In this document: positions 1 through 16,600 of the stretch, one piece after another
Layout of the letters: every line of letters starts with the position of its first letter
Numbering within the stretch: the first letter of the stretch is position 1
Source of the DNA: Antedon mediterranea
Taxonomy: Eukaryota; Echinodermata; Crinoidea; Comatulida; Antedonidae
Assembly: GCF_964355755.1 (NCBI RefSeq)
Contig: NC_092672.1
Location: forward strand, 11,716,501-11,780,500
Reading direction: 5' to 3'
DNA: 64,000 bases
Made by a program: the position numbers and the translations under genes
The notes under the pieces: generated by a model
Databases searched by the model: none
Told to the model about the DNA's origin: nothing
Seen by the model: the letters and a program-made list of their open reading frames with translations, nothing else

Positions 1-2180
1 TTAGCTAAAGAGAAGAGTAAATAGTGAGCTTTTGATGAGGGAATGCCCTGCAGTGGATTGCTAAATCATGATGGAGAAGGAGAAGATGAAGAAGAAAATA
101 CAATCACTTTAATCGTTAAAACATTTCCATTGTGATCAAAATAATCTACAATTAAACCCAGTGTGTCATGCTATCCACCGAACAAACAATATCAATTCAA
201 TTTATTTATTGTGGTGTTACTGTATTAGGCCTATTAATCTTTAATTTATAATGTCTAAAAAGGAATTTTCTTAAATAATAATATTATTAAAAAAGGAACC
301 CATAAAGGAACCCCACTAATAGCTCTAGTTGTTATCAATCAATCAATATCAATATCAATATCAATCAATATCAAATTCTTTCAAATGGTATACAATAGAA
401 AACAAGACCACTTAAAATTAAATATTTTCATTTGTTTGAATATTTACAATTCGTTGCAATATTCGTTTTCTCATTAAAACGTTATTCCAGTAAACGTATA
501 TAGATATAACGTTTTTGTAATGAAATACAGTATCAAAATACAGTAATACAGTTTTGCACACAACCTTATGGAGTGAGATTTTCACACAACCCATTGTACT
601 GAATTATACCAAACGGTATGTGTTTATAAACCAGGAGATAGGTGGGGTTGATAGATTATGCGGGCCTACTGGAAAAACTGCAAATATGGTGACTCGGATA
701 TTGGTCGCAAAATTCCTAACGAAAATGTCCAGTTATTCATATTATTATTACTATGCAGTATTAATATCATTAATATAGTTATAATATCTTGTTAGTATTG
801 TTGTTATATCTAAATTTATATTAATTTTATGTTATAAATAATAATTTCTTCAATCTAACAAAGGACTAATGGGTAGATTAATTAGTTTTGCAGATTGTGA
901 TGGTGATAGATATATCGTATTACAATAGCAATCAAACACGGACATATTATGCTTAAGTTATTTCATTAGGCTGTAGTAATGAGTCTAAATATCATCATGG
1001 CTTTTGGAATAATAATGAAACTCCTTTGTAATAATATGTATTACTTTCTATCGCGCATAACGCAAAAAATAGATTGCTGCTATTAGTGTGATCAATATTA
1101 TGATAAATTATACATTAAATGCTAGAAAGCAATTTAACTAAATGTATTAAATTCTTGTATGTAATGGTTTCAAAATACAATTGATAGATTATGAATTTTC
1201 AAGCAATTATAGAGAATTGGATTCCACCTTACGATAAATGTTATTGCGATTCGTGTAAATGTGTTTTGATTATCTCCATTTACATTGTTCTATTAAACTC
1301 GTTGCCTACATTATTCTATGCATTTCATGTTTAAATTTAAACAGTCTCCACGGACGTTCAATATTATATATTCAGTATGCAGTTTCTGTTATTGTAGAGC
1401 TTTCGTTTTATTTTATGTATTTAAAATCCATTCACTATATTTGATTAATCCCTTTTGAATTTATAATACGACAATGTACGCTGGCAAATAAATTATTTCA
1501 TTTTTTCCGTGCAAGGGTTATATTTTATGGCAATATAAATAAGGATACTTTTAAGGGTATTACGCTTGTCAGAGAGTATTGCGTTCCGATGTTCGGTAAA
1601 TGACTTTCGGTAAACGGCGCACGATTCATCACTAAATGTACTTGATGTCTTGCATACAGATATTGCAAGGACTTTGTTTCATGACACTATATATTGCCAC
1701 TGTTAAATTAATATTGCTATTTTAATATTCGATTATTGTTTTGTTATAATAATACTAATTTATAATAACACGAACACAGATTAATTGTAAAATCTCTAAT
1801 AGTTATAGTAAAGATTATTGATGACTGTGAATATAATTGTAAAACAAAATGAAATTAAATAAAAATAAGATTCCATTATCATCTTGTTAATTATAGGTAT
1901 GTTGTTAAGTTGTCATCAACATATTTCACATCAATAATTCGAGAAAAAAAAAACAAACAAAAACAGAAAACCCTCCTTATCAATCAATCAATCAATCACG
2001 CCTCCACCCTATTTTATCTACAACCTTAAGTACTATATCAATTCCCACATTTCTTCCGAATTACTTGAGTATGCATAATTATTGTTTATGTTTTTTTTTT
2101 CTATTTGTTCAAATAGTCAACAAGAAAGCAATCATAAAAGAGTTGCAATCTCAGCCAGGAGTAAAAAGAGAAAAAGAACC
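1..2180. other. AT-rich non-coding stretch
   Basis: No coding region, RNA gene or recognisable repeat family is supported here. Short open frames have no recognisable domain and biased AT-rich composition. The only structure seen is a degenerate ATCAAT-type simple repeat at about 334-375 and a short ATCA run near 1980-1997. Confidence 0.5.
334..375. repeat. degenerate (ATCAAT)n simple repeat
   Basis: Alternating ATCA and ATCAAT units run for about 40 bases. This is a short simple repeat with no sign of function. Confidence 0.7.
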
Positions 2181-2186
2181 AAGAAT

Positions 2187-2570
2187 CGTCTTGTAGTTTT
2201 CACGTACGTACGTAATTAGTAAAAATAATAAAAAAGAGTGGTCCCGAATTGGGATTGGGATTGAATGAAGTCTTCCGTGACCACATATATATAGTGGTTT
2301 AAATGTGGTAAAGATCCGTCTTGTAGTTTTAACGTACGGCCGAAGTAAAATAATAAAAAGTGGCCCAGAATTGGGATCCTGGTCCGGATTGCCTCCAAAA
2401 AGTAATAGTGTTGTCCGTGACCATATATCTATTTCTGGTCTTAATTTGGAAATGATCTGGCAATACCTTTTTGAGTAATCTTTCTAACTAACAGATATAG
2501 AAAGAGAGAAACCACCGACTAACGTCATGCCGATGGCTACTATTAAATTAAACTGACTTCTGGTTGCATC
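2187..2570 (+). repeat. non-LTR retrotransposon 3'-tail-like repeat, internally duplicated
   Basis: Two related blocks follow each other about 130 bases apart, beginning CGTCTTGTAGTTTT at 2187 and again at 2317. Each continues into GTGG(T/C)CC(C/A)GAATTGGGA and then CCGTGACCA(C/T)ATAT. The second runs on into a TTTTTGAGTAATC segment near 2468-2480. The same order of segments occurs at 48.1-48.4 kb, so this is a dispersed repeat. From general knowledge this segment order resembles the 3' end of RTE-like LINEs of marine invertebrates, but the class is inferred. Confidence 0.55.
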
Positions 2571-2722
2571 AATCTTAGTCTTCGATCGACTCGAGAGCGG
2601 CTAACCGCTCGTGATCGGTCAGACATTGTGAGGAGTCTTTGATGTTAGGCGTAGCATTGAAACCATGATAAATTATTTGCAAGTGATATAAAGCAATGAG
2701 GGGTTTAAAAAAAAACCAGGCA

Positions 2723-2724
<2 letters not shown>

Positions 2725-2799
<75 letters not shown>
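2725..2799. repeat. (TA)n microsatellite
   Basis: About 75 bases of uninterrupted TA dinucleotide. Short IYIY-type open frames over it are artefacts. Confidence 0.95.
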
Positions 2800-2806
<7 letters not shown>

Positions 2807-2950
2807 TGCGGCCAGCTACATGCTGGTCGTACGAAACAAATTTGTAGTGATTAAAACAATGAAGTAACCAAGTTTTCTGCTGTTATTTTATTTATTTATG
2901 CTCTACCTTGGTATTGAGCACTCTATCCAAACGGTCTGAAAATCTCAACC

Positions 2951-6880
<3,930 letters not shown>

Positions 6881-6884
6881 AGTG

Positions 6885-7060
6885 AGAAAAAGTCGCCCAA
6901 CCGAGATTCGAACCCGGAACCTTCTGCAGATGTCCTAACCATTTGACCACTGGGGCTTTCATGGTATTGTTCGAACCAGATTAGATGGCGACTCTTCAAC
7001 ATTCTCGGCGTGGTACGGTGGAATAGCACTAGTCCCTCAATTGTTGTTTCAGAATGTATA
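6885..7060 (-). repeat. tRNA-like SINE-type element, family C, copy 1
   Basis: Read on the minus strand, the element has an A-box-like GTGGTCAAATGGTTAGGAC and a B-box GGGTTCGAATC about 35 bases apart, as in a tRNA-derived RNA polymerase III promoter. The acceptor ends do not pair, so it is not a working tRNA gene. The similarity to the 40.8-kb copy starts well upstream of the tRNA-like part (ACTAGTGCT, CCGTACCA, ACAATACCATGAAAGC), so the tRNA-like module is not at the 5' end of the shared unit. Confidence 0.65.
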
Positions 7061-7123
7061 CGAACTAGTTTCACAAGTACTGTAGTATTTAAACTTCATT
7101 TCACCGTGGTTGAAAATACAGAA

Positions 7124-7293
7124 CAGTGTGACGAATCTAGTTAATACAGCGTATATTATAACATTGCTTGCATGCAGCTGAAATATACATATTGATTCGA
7201 AAAAAAAACCAGTGTGATGAATCTAGTTAATAAAGCGTATGTATATTGCTTGCATGCAGCTGAAGTCAACATATTGATTCTGAAAAAAAAAAA
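7124..7293 (+). repeat. two-copy tandem repeat ending in A runs
   Basis: Two units of about 85 bases start CAGTGTGA at 7124 and 7210. They share AATCTAGTTAATA, TTGCTTGCATGCAGCTGAA and ACATATTGATTC, and each ends in a run of 9-11 A. The A-run at each end suggests retroposed units or a duplication that included an A tail. Confidence 0.7.
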
Positions 7294-7299
7294 TAACTC

Positions 7300-9035
7300 T
7301 ATGTTTGAATAATTAAAAAATGGTATTCATTGAGCTAATAGATAGCTTAACCAAACAAAAAGAAAAAAGAAACTCACACACTTTTAGGGCATTTTGAAAA
7401 TGTCAAATTTAATAAGCTATTACATTAGTAAGTAATTATGATGTATTATTTTGATAAATTGATATTTTCAAGTTATGAAATGAAATATGTATAATTTATT
7501 CTGTGTACTATAGTATGTATCTTTTTTAAATATTTAATCTATGTTTTATATATGTTATATCTATTTTTATGATAGAAAATAAATAATAAAATAAATGAAT
7601 CTACTTTTAATGTTTACTTACATTTGTTTTACTTTTTTTTTAATATTTTCCTCGTAAATTTGTTTCTTTCTTGTTGTTAGGTGTTCATCATGTCAGCCTC
7701 GGCTGTTTTGAGTAACTCTTATTAAACATAAGAGTTTACTAAAAAATATATAACATTTTGTATAATTTTGTATTGATTTTAAGAGGGCTTTTTCAAGTCA
7801 GCTGTACTGCATTAAGTGAAACAAAGTGACACTGAAACAAATAACTAAATATCAACAACTTTTCTATCTAAAAATTATGTAATTGGTTTATATTTATAAT
7901 AATATCTGATGGCTTGCAATTCATAAATAATAGCTCTCTCGTAGTGAATATTTTATGGATTATTAATTATGGTAATGGTTTTTGTTAGATTTATGGTATG
8001 ATTGTACAATCATGTTGTCATTACGGAATATGTATACTGTCACGATTCAACGCCTCACGATTTTGCGTGTAAATATAGTTTGTGAGTTATATTAAATTGA
8101 ATAATGAGTTAATATTAAAAAATAGATAATTTATGAAACCTTAAAATAATATGTATTTCCTTAACGTAGGCCTATTTTTTTCTTAATGTCCATTAAATCT
8201 TAATAATAATATTGTTATTATAGAGTTTGGCATAATTATACATTTATACTTTTAATTGTTTGTATGCGGTTACTCACTATTCAAAGACATTAAAATAATT
8301 CATATACAAATTCTGAATTACAATTGTAGCTGCAATATAAAAACGTTTCGATAAATACCTTTAGAACACTAAACATTATCGTAAATACATAAAAATCTTT
8401 TCTTTATTAACAATATACAATAAACATATTAGCACAAGCTAGTACCACGAACTGTATTCATACAAACGTAACAATGTTTCAAAAGCTTTAAAAGTCAATT
8501 AATGACACGTGAAAACAACGGTTGAAGTCAATAGGATTTGTTTTTATAAGAGTAGAGGAATATTAAATCCCATAATTGCCACTTCAAGTCCAATTAAACG
8601 GTCTCCATTGAAAGCTCCGAGCCAGACAAAGTAAACGTGTATCGAATATACATACCCACTATAATATTAATTTGTGTTTATGTGTAGTTCGCATCGGCTT
8701 GATCTAAATTATAAATGCAATACAACATTATTAATTAAATGCAAAATATAGTTATCGATAAAACATAATATCATTTGTTCTTTGATACTAAACATAAATG
8801 CCAGTTGTTTCAGAGTGATTCGTCTTCAACTGTCGTTTTGGTTGAGTACCCGCATACACACACGTGACTTGGCACGGAGTATTATTATTCTCAAAGAAAA
8901 GAAACTCAATTTCATACGAGCGTGGCCACCTAAAAACACACGTACTTTGGTTACTGATGACAACGTTATACATTTAGTTACAAGTGATCGTATAAAGAGA
9001 GTGCGGTACGCAATAGTGGTTATTATAATGTAAGA
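7300..9035. other. AT-rich flank upstream of the first Ig gene
   Basis: No domain-bearing open frame is seen. The region should contain the promoter and any 5' UTR exon of the Ig gene that starts at 9187. A perfect GTAAGT donor-like hexamer occurs at 9038-9043. A small hairpin of 9 bp (AACTCTTAT / ATAAGAGTT) lies near 7714-7736. Confidence 0.4.
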
Positions 9036-9046
9036 CAGTAAGTTTC

Positions 9047-9054
9047 TATATAAA
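9047..9054 (+). promoter_or_regulatory. TATA-box-like sequence before first Ig gene
   Basis: TATATAAA lies 140 bases before the chosen ATG. If used, transcription would start near 9080 without a leader intron. This competes with the alternative that 9038-9121 is a short intron, and TATA-like strings are common by chance in such AT-rich DNA. Confidence 0.25.
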
Positions 9055-9111
9055 GTTGTTTGATGTATGGAATATAATGAATTGTTAATTTTGTCAACCA
9101 TATGATTGTCC

Positions 9112-9121
9112 GGTTTTTCAG
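9112..9121 (+). other. candidate 3' splice site, first Ig gene
   Basis: GGTTTTTCAG just upstream of the coding region fits a splice acceptor. An in-frame stop lies immediately upstream (9103-9105), so the coding exon probably begins after this AG. The tract is shorter than in the paralogue. Confidence 0.4.
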
Positions 9122-9186
9122 CTTTGATATTTTATTTCATGAAACAGAATAAATGTTTTAGCAGCTGGAAATACAAATTAAAACAA

Positions 9187-10527
9187 ATGGATCTGTATGT
9201 CGCCTTGTTTGCGTTTAATGTCTTGTTAATTCGATATTCAGAGTGCGGTGCAAAAACTAATATTTATGACGTCCGAGATGATGTTACAATAAGAGAAGGA
9301 AAACAAACATTTTTCTCTTGTACGGTTGAACATTTTGATTCCAATCGTCATGTAGTAAGATGGTTGGATGACAATCTTCAAATACTGTCAAAAGCTGATC
9401 GTTTTGACATAGACGGTGCCGTTGTTAATGATGGTGGTGACTTTAGATCTACATTCACAATATCGGATGTTCGCCGGACAGATGCAAGAAGCTATACATG
9501 TCAGGTTTATGATGTAATAAACAATGAAGAAGTTAGTGTTTCTAAACCTATACAACTTTATGTTCTCGAAATTCCTAATGAGCGTTACCCGATATGTGAT
9601 AAGAGTTCGATATTCGAAGAAGGTGTACCAGTGGAAATAACTTGTTTGTCTGAAAAAACAGACCCAAAAGCCAAACTTACGTGGAGTAAGAATGGAGAGG
9701 AGTTAACATCTAACATAAATGAGGGCACAAACAATGATGAGCAAGTTCAGACATATACTTTTACGCCAACGTCGAGCGATGACGAGGCGAGCTTTCATTG
9801 CAGCCTAAAGACTGAAGCTGATGTATCTTTACAACGGAATTGCACTTTGCATCACATAAGAGTACGATTCAAGCCGAAAGTTACTGTTATGGGTGAAACA
9901 AGTTTTGTTGGTAAAGAATCTGTATTTATATGTCATATAACAGCTTCAAACCCACCGGTAGATACATATAAATGGACAACACACCCGTTTATACCGTCGT
10001 ATCGTTACCAAGCAGGCGATCACACATTTAGATTATTTAAACCGGAACTTTCTGACAATGGTACACGAATTTCCTGCTCTGCAACTAATAGCGTCGGAAA
10101 GACGTTTAATTCAACGATAATTAATGTCAAAGAGAGATCCATACAACCAATTCTACCAACTACAGGTACTCAGACAGATCCAAACGGCAATAGGCAAAGT
10201 GGTACAGAAAAAAGTCTATCTTACATTGTATTCATATCAATCGGAGTCGTATTATGTTTGCTGATAATTATGTTAATACCAATTTTTTATATTCAGTGTT
10301 GTAAAAACTCGTGGGATTTCCTTGGACGAGAGATTGTTCAACCTGACGTTTACTTTGAGCCAAAGGATCGTATTCTACCACAGCTGCCAGAAGGCGATGA
10401 GAACGTTCGCTGGATGCGATCTATCGGTGTACAGGTACCGCAAGATGCTGAACTTGCGTATATCTACCACGAGATTAGGGAAAACCAAAGATCTGGAAGT
10501 AGTAATTCATCATGCACAAGACTTTAA
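9187..10527 (+). CDS. three-Ig-domain transmembrane receptor, nectin/CADM-like (paralogue 1)
   Basis: The 446-aa protein is probably a single-pass cell-surface adhesion or recognition receptor. Residues 1-20 form a signal peptide. Ig1 (about 24-127) has C45, W59 and C105 with an RSYTC motif. Ig2 (about 129-230) is a CD80-like C2 domain with C153, W166, C205 and TFTPTSSDDEASFHC. Ig3 (about 232-315) has C249, W263 and C297. N-glycosylation sites are at N218, N291 and N308. A membrane span lies at about 346-370. The tail (371-446) has Y389 in VYFEP and Y427 in YHEI. The ATG at 9187 aligns residue for residue with the paralogue (both have SEC at 18-20); an in-frame ATG at 9139 would add 16 aa. 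The coding region has no intron. The same-strand paralogue is 51.7 kb downstream. Domain calls are seen in the sequence; ligand and function are unknown. Confidence 0.88.
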   Translation: MDLYVALFAFNVLLIRYSECGAKTNIYDVRDDVTIREGKQTFFSCTVEHFDSNRHVVRWLDDNLQILSKADRFDIDGAVVNDGGDFRSTFTISDVRRTDARSYTCQVYDVINNEEVSVSKPIQLYVLEIPNERYPICDKSSIFEEGVPVEITCLSEKTDPKAKLTWSKNGEELTSNINEGTNNDEQVQTYTFTPTSSDDEASFHCSLKTEADVSLQRNCTLHHIRVRFKPKVTVMGETSFVGKESVFICHITASNPPVDTYKWTTHPFIPSYRYQAGDHTFRLFKPELSDNGTRISCSATNSVGKTFNSTIINVKERSIQPILPTTGTQTDPNGNRQSGTEKSLSYIVFISIGVVLCLLIIMLIPIFYIQCCKNSWDFLGREIVQPDVYFEPKDRILPQLPEGDENVRWMRSIGVQVPQDAELAYIYHEIRENQRSGSSNSSCTRL

Positions 10528-10680
10528 ACCGTTGTTGTTTTAAAAGGATAAAAAAGTGTAATCAGGTATTTATGGGAACTAGAGTTTAATACAGCAAATT
10601 ATTAAATTTATACTACCGGGTTATGATAATCGACTATTTTAATCACAAATCTGAACAAAAATAATATAGCTCGTTTTGAT

Positions 10681-10686
10681 AATAAA
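10681..10686 (+). terminator. candidate polyadenylation signal, first Ig gene
   Basis: AATAAA lies 154 bases after the stop codon and is the first canonical hexamer downstream. It is a plausible signal, but AT-rich DNA makes chance matches likely. Confidence 0.4.
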
Positions 10687-10699
10687 CAATGTCATCAGG

Positions 10700-13600
10700 A
10701 AGGTGACCAAATGCAATTAATATCGACACATATTCCATCAAGATCGTGCAATTGTAAACCTTGTGTATGAATTGCATGTGTACAACCATTGACCAATAAC
10801 ATGATGTATAGAAAGCATCGTGTAATTCATACTGGTGCTGAATTATTATTATGAAACATGATGTGCTATGTGTTTAAGCATAACGAAAATAGTGAACTTA
10901 CAGAACGCGTATTTGATGACATTCCTTTTATGTTTTTTTTTGTTCCTCCTTTCTGTACTAACCAAACATATAGAGCGAAATATTAATATAAACTAACAAA
11001 CAGTACAGAAAATAAGGAAACAAAAACGTTTGACAGCCAATTTGGTCAATAGAACAAAAAACAAAACAACGCATGAGTAAAGTAAGTACGTTTTATATCT
11101 GGCGCCTTAAGTGGATCTTAGTGTTCAAATCGTGATTTCTTGAGTGCAACGGTGTAAATGATACTGTAAAGTGATCATATTTTGCCGAATGAAATCATTT
11201 GTATCATTGTACAAATATTAAACATTCATCATTGTTTGTATAACACACTAAAATATTCAAAGAGTCAGCACTTCTTTAGATGCGGCGTAGAGTAGAACAA
11301 TTATAGACGGCATGTTGATTACCAAACGGACACATTTTGTAACAAGAATGAACGCACATAACGACATTTAACAGGCATATAATGATATTGAACTCGCATA
11401 TAACGAAATTGCACTCTTGATGACGTAAGAGTTCAATGGATTAGTTATTGATATCATGTGACCGACAATCCTGCAATCAAACGACACGAGTCTACTCAGG
11501 TGTGTTATAAAGATAATAAATAGTTACATTGTAACGAAATATTCGTTCCCTTGTCAAGGATGACGCAGAGGTTTTTTTTGGGTTTCCTAAAGTAGACGCA
11601 ATTTTAATAAAAATATTTAATTTTTAATTTAAGTAAAATAAAACTGTTCAACAACCACGTTTTATGCGTTATTCCGATCCATCCTCATGGTATGTGGTAC
11701 ATTGCACATTGTAGGTTGTTGTAGAAATGTCCCGTGTGTCGTCTATAACGGTTATACTCACAGCCGCCGAATCCCAAGCGTCGTACTTCAACATTCAACG
11801 TATAGTAGTGTTTTTATGTTGTGATTGGATACAGTAATTTTATAAAAGATCTGCGCAGCTCTATCAATTACTCAAATATTCTAATTAAGAACAGTAGGTG
11901 TATAACATTATTAATAATTGTTCAGAATAGACAGAAATCAACAATTTTTTATTGAACAATTACGTATAGTAAATACTCTAAGCACTGTGGCAATTCTGAT
12001 GTGTTATCAGTGGAAATGTGCTTAAACATTTCTTGTTATATAACATTTAAATCACTTTCACACTGCAACATCACTTGTTGTTACTAGGAATAGCAATTTA
12101 ATAATTAACATGGGTATGAATATCAATATATTCATCATTTAGATATGTAAATTTACAATATTTTCAATTGATTTAGATCGTCCACATATATATTGATAAA
12201 GTAATTATTTGCTTTACTTATTTATTTATTTTTTAAGGTGTCATTTTGAATTAAAAAAGCATTTTGTAAAGAGTACCAAATAAAGATTTTTATGTTAAAT
12301 GAGTTTCAAGCGTTTATATGCATTGACGCATTTCATATTTACGTTTGATAATATTATTATATCAATGTTTTTAAAGTTACTAAACTACTTGACATTCAAA
12401 CCCTTCGGTGATTTTATCATAAACCAAAGTATTATTCATTAATTTATTACATGAGCATTGTATTATTATCAAGCAGAAATGTCTCTTCACATAGTAGTCA
12501 CCTTTTACCCCTATCCCCTATGGTATCATGTCTAGATACACGGTGTGTCAGTTTCTTGTTTGCTGACTACAACCTTTCCATCACACATGGTCCACTGTTT
12601 ACATACATTTACATAAAGTATTCCATTACCTTTTCCTCAAAACTGTTCTGGAAGGAAGATGTTTTGCTGAATGGTTATTGTTTTAGCTTCATAATCAGTG
12701 AAGTATTCGAACCTGACGATGTGTTTTTTAATCTTCATAAAAAAACGAGAAATATTATTACGTGTTTTAGGTGTGTTGCAATTTACACATGTGTAATATG
12801 GATGACATTACATGAATAGTATAACGGGTTAATGGTGTTGTTTGGTGGTGTAACACAGAGTGAAACGGTCTCTGCATGGTGTTGCGCTCCTAGAGGGTCC
12901 TCCAACGCTGGGTAGTTGCATTGAGGCTTCTCTTATTCTGAGGCCCCGTAAGCTCTAGGGCCCCACTAGTAAGTGCTTAATAGCGTACGCTTGTTGTTGA
13001 CATGACACCCCACGAGATGGATTAGTATAATACATTGGATATATAAACATATTTATAAATATATTTAGTATTGAAATAGGCTCATAGCTAGTAAATATCT
13101 CTCATCAGGGACGAGTTCCTATCTCTGTTTTTTGTATTCATAAAAGAAAATACCTCCGGTCTTAAGCGACATACGTCATTTATATTATCACTCGAAGGCT
13201 AACATATAATAACTATTTATTGATGTCCTTTAAATCTATCAGTTTTATTCCTACCCTTTTTTATGTTTTATTGTGTAATAATTTCTTCAGGCAAATAAAT
13301 CACCAGTTTAAAAACAATGCTGAATATTTAATGTCTATCCTTTATGTTTTTGCCTATACTTTTTAACATGTTCTTACAGACTGATCTACCTTGAACCTAT
13401 CTGTTATAAACATGGGTAATACATGCTGTAGGGTGTGTTGGATTTTTGTCACTTCTTATTCTATGAAAATAATTCACTCATCACAGATTGTACTGATATA
13501 GCAATTTGTTTATGAATAAAAATATATTATGTAGAAGACATTTACAGTGAAGGATAAGGACAACATGCAGTTTCGACTAGGTTTATTCACATTAAAAAGT

Positions 13601-16600
13601 AATACATTCAAAATTAATATAGACATTGGAACTCCTTGATTACATCCTAAAATTAAATTAAAAATGAATCTTATTTCCCTCTGATATTGGCTCCCTACCT
13701 ATAACGACGAGAAATCTATGAGAATTGACATGTTTTCAGAGAATTTAAACTTGAAATTGATATTGATTACAAATATTAAATGATTAGATCAATCTTGTTT
13801 ACTTTACGTACAGTGTGATAAGTCTGTGCAGTGGAGGATCCAATATCCTTCAAAATCTTGTCTATTTGTTTTAGGAGGATTAAACTTTCACCCTTAAATA
13901 TATATTATATACAATTTTTTGTTTTTTTCAAACATTTTGTTTTGTCATGACGATGAACACCCCCCCCCCCCCACAAAAAAAAACCCACTTATAAAATGGA
14001 TTTTATATATGAATCACAAAGTTACAATTCTATAATGTTAATATCATACGGTAACAGATAGAAGGAAGAAGATAATGGCAGTATGCTTTTTATTTTATTT
14101 TAATTTTTACATAGGCCTCACCTCTGTTTGCACAAATATCAACTATAAAGTTTATTATCAACTAATCATTGTACAACTCGAAGATGTTCCCATGAAAGCA
14201 CATACTTTCATATAAATTGCTATAGTTTTCTCAGTGTAGGCCCTATAATTATTTTGTCATTTGGAAAAACCCAATACATTGTTTCACAATTGAATTGCTT
14301 ACATTGTTCTATAAAACGTCTGATACAATGATTGATTTTTTTGATACAATACGGTAAAAATCGAACACAATTCTTATTTTCCATATTTTAACGACGGAAT
14401 TTTAAAAGAAAAATATACCCTATTATTATTGCTATTTCTTTAAATTTATGATGAAGTTGTCACCAATAAATGTTTATTATCTATTTTGAGTTGTTTAATG
14501 ATGGCCATATTTTCTTTCTCACAATGACAAGCATAACAAAATCAATTATATAGATATACACACTATTGTCTAATTTGAAAAAAAAAAACCATGGTGCTTA
14601 GAAGTTTATCTATAATATTAATGTATGAAAAAGAACTAAAAGCAATATTTCTAACAATAAAGAACATTTCATGGACAAATTGAATATGTATACCAAAAAA
14701 AACCAGATAAATATGTTTGTTGAAAAGCAATTAAAGGCAAGTAAAAACGTTTATGTGTGGGTAAATCCATAACGTCTGTTTTCTTACTGAGGGTAGAACC
14801 ATAACATAGAGTATATATCTAGGTAGGTAGCTTAGCGGATCAGCAGATGCTCGCCTCTAAGCAATTCTGTATTAAAACCGGTTGGATAACAAATTAATAT
14901 TTTGTCATTATTAAGTTTTGCAGGAAGAGAGGGATATATAGACGGTGTGAATTTATGGTAGCTGTGTTCAGACAGATAACAAGTTAATGGGAAATATTCA
15001 GATTGTTTTATTTTTGATAGAAGTGGTGGTGGCGGCGTGGGACTGTAAAGAAAAGTGAATGAATTGCTTTTTAGGTGATGATACCTTTTCCAGCCTCCAT
15101 TAGCACGTGACGTCATAATTTTGGCTGTTTAATGTGAGTTTTTGTTACGAATGTAATCAGTTTCCATTTAGCCGCAACATGATCACAAAACAGGTAGAAA
15201 TGTATTTATACTCGCAGTACCTTCAGCACACTTACCCACTAAAACCATATGCATTATGACCTGCCATATTGGTTTCACTCTGATAATTGTAATTTTTATA
15301 ATCAAGTCATTAGTATTTAAACAACAAAGATACTTTACTATACATGGAATATATTATAATCGACGTTATGATTCTTCTTATCAACATATACTGTGAGTGA
15401 TTTGAGGGAGGTGGACAAGGTATATTCATATTCTTTTTATGCATATTACAATGCAATTAAAAAAAAACTATAATACTGTAAGGTTGAAATTAATGAATAT
15501 ATTTTTCAAAAATAAATTACAGTAATTAAATTACAGATTCATTATTATTTTAAGTAAATGTGCACATTTTAAGTACTGTTGTTTCTTCAGATTTAATTAT
15601 AATCTAATTTTATTTAAACTTAATTTTATAACATTTGTTTTTATTGTAAAATAACAAAGCATTCTTTAAAAAAATTGCTCATGGCAATTTAGCTGAACAA
15701 CAAACATCTCTTTGTCTATGCATGAGTTATTCAAAGAACTTCGATTTTAATGCTCTTAAATATGATATAATGGCATTTCTAGCGCTAAATCTGTTTGTTA
15801 TAAATGACAAGCATTCCCAACGTACTACTATTTTCAACTAACAGCCTACGCAGTATTGTTATAAAGTTATGAGTAACATATTGAATCTAACTAAATTCAA
15901 ATAGCATCACACTCTACCTTTACTGTGTAGTTTTTCTCATGGGAGAGGTAATGGATAACAAAATCTATGCATCAAATTAAACTGATAAATCATCAATAAC
16001 TTGTATATGTCAGTGGATTTAATATTGGCTTGTATCGCAGAGATCATAGTCGCGACCAACTTTCTCATCTACCGATGTCATCTGCTTCGTTTAATTAGTA
16101 TTATTGATGGATTAAATGTTATTAATGTCCGACAAAGAGTTATCACTCATAAAATTCAAATATTGATAAGTTGTTGACTTGGCTAAAAGATATGAGAGGT
16201 AGAAATGAGCCGATAAAGAAATTGCTTGTTATAAGTAGTGTGAAACAAAATATCGTTTCAATTGAAATTGTACCTATTTAAAGGGGTAAATTGCGAAATT
16301 CCATTATCGTAAGTGAATACAATTGTATAAATGTTAAATGTATTAAAAATCATTTCGGTAATCTCTAAACATTTCTTAAATCCGGACTTATAGCAACCAT
16401 GGCGAATTATTAATACTTTCCGCACTGAAACACACGGGGTGTTCGAAACTTGTCGTAAAAGTGTTATCGACCTGAAAATGGCAACTTTTCAATAATCTTC
16501 CATCCAGTTTAAAATTAACTTTAATTCATAGTTGATTGATACTTACACATGTTTTACGCACGTGAAACAGACAGATTCAGGATGGATTAGGGGCGGGTGG

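Noticed and set aside
8788-9101. Minus-strand open frames overlapping the first Ig gene's upstream region
   Set aside because: They overlap each other and a plus-strand frame, show no domain, and lie where promoter or 5' UTR is expected.
9139-9186. Upstream in-frame ATG giving a 16-aa longer Ig receptor
   Set aside because: The shorter start places the signal peptide and the SEC motif at the same residues as in the paralogue and gives equal length, 446 aa. The longer start is not excluded.
12451-12819. 122-codon plus-strand open frame
   Set aside because: The first codon is not ATG, composition is that of random AT-rich DNA, and no motif is seen.
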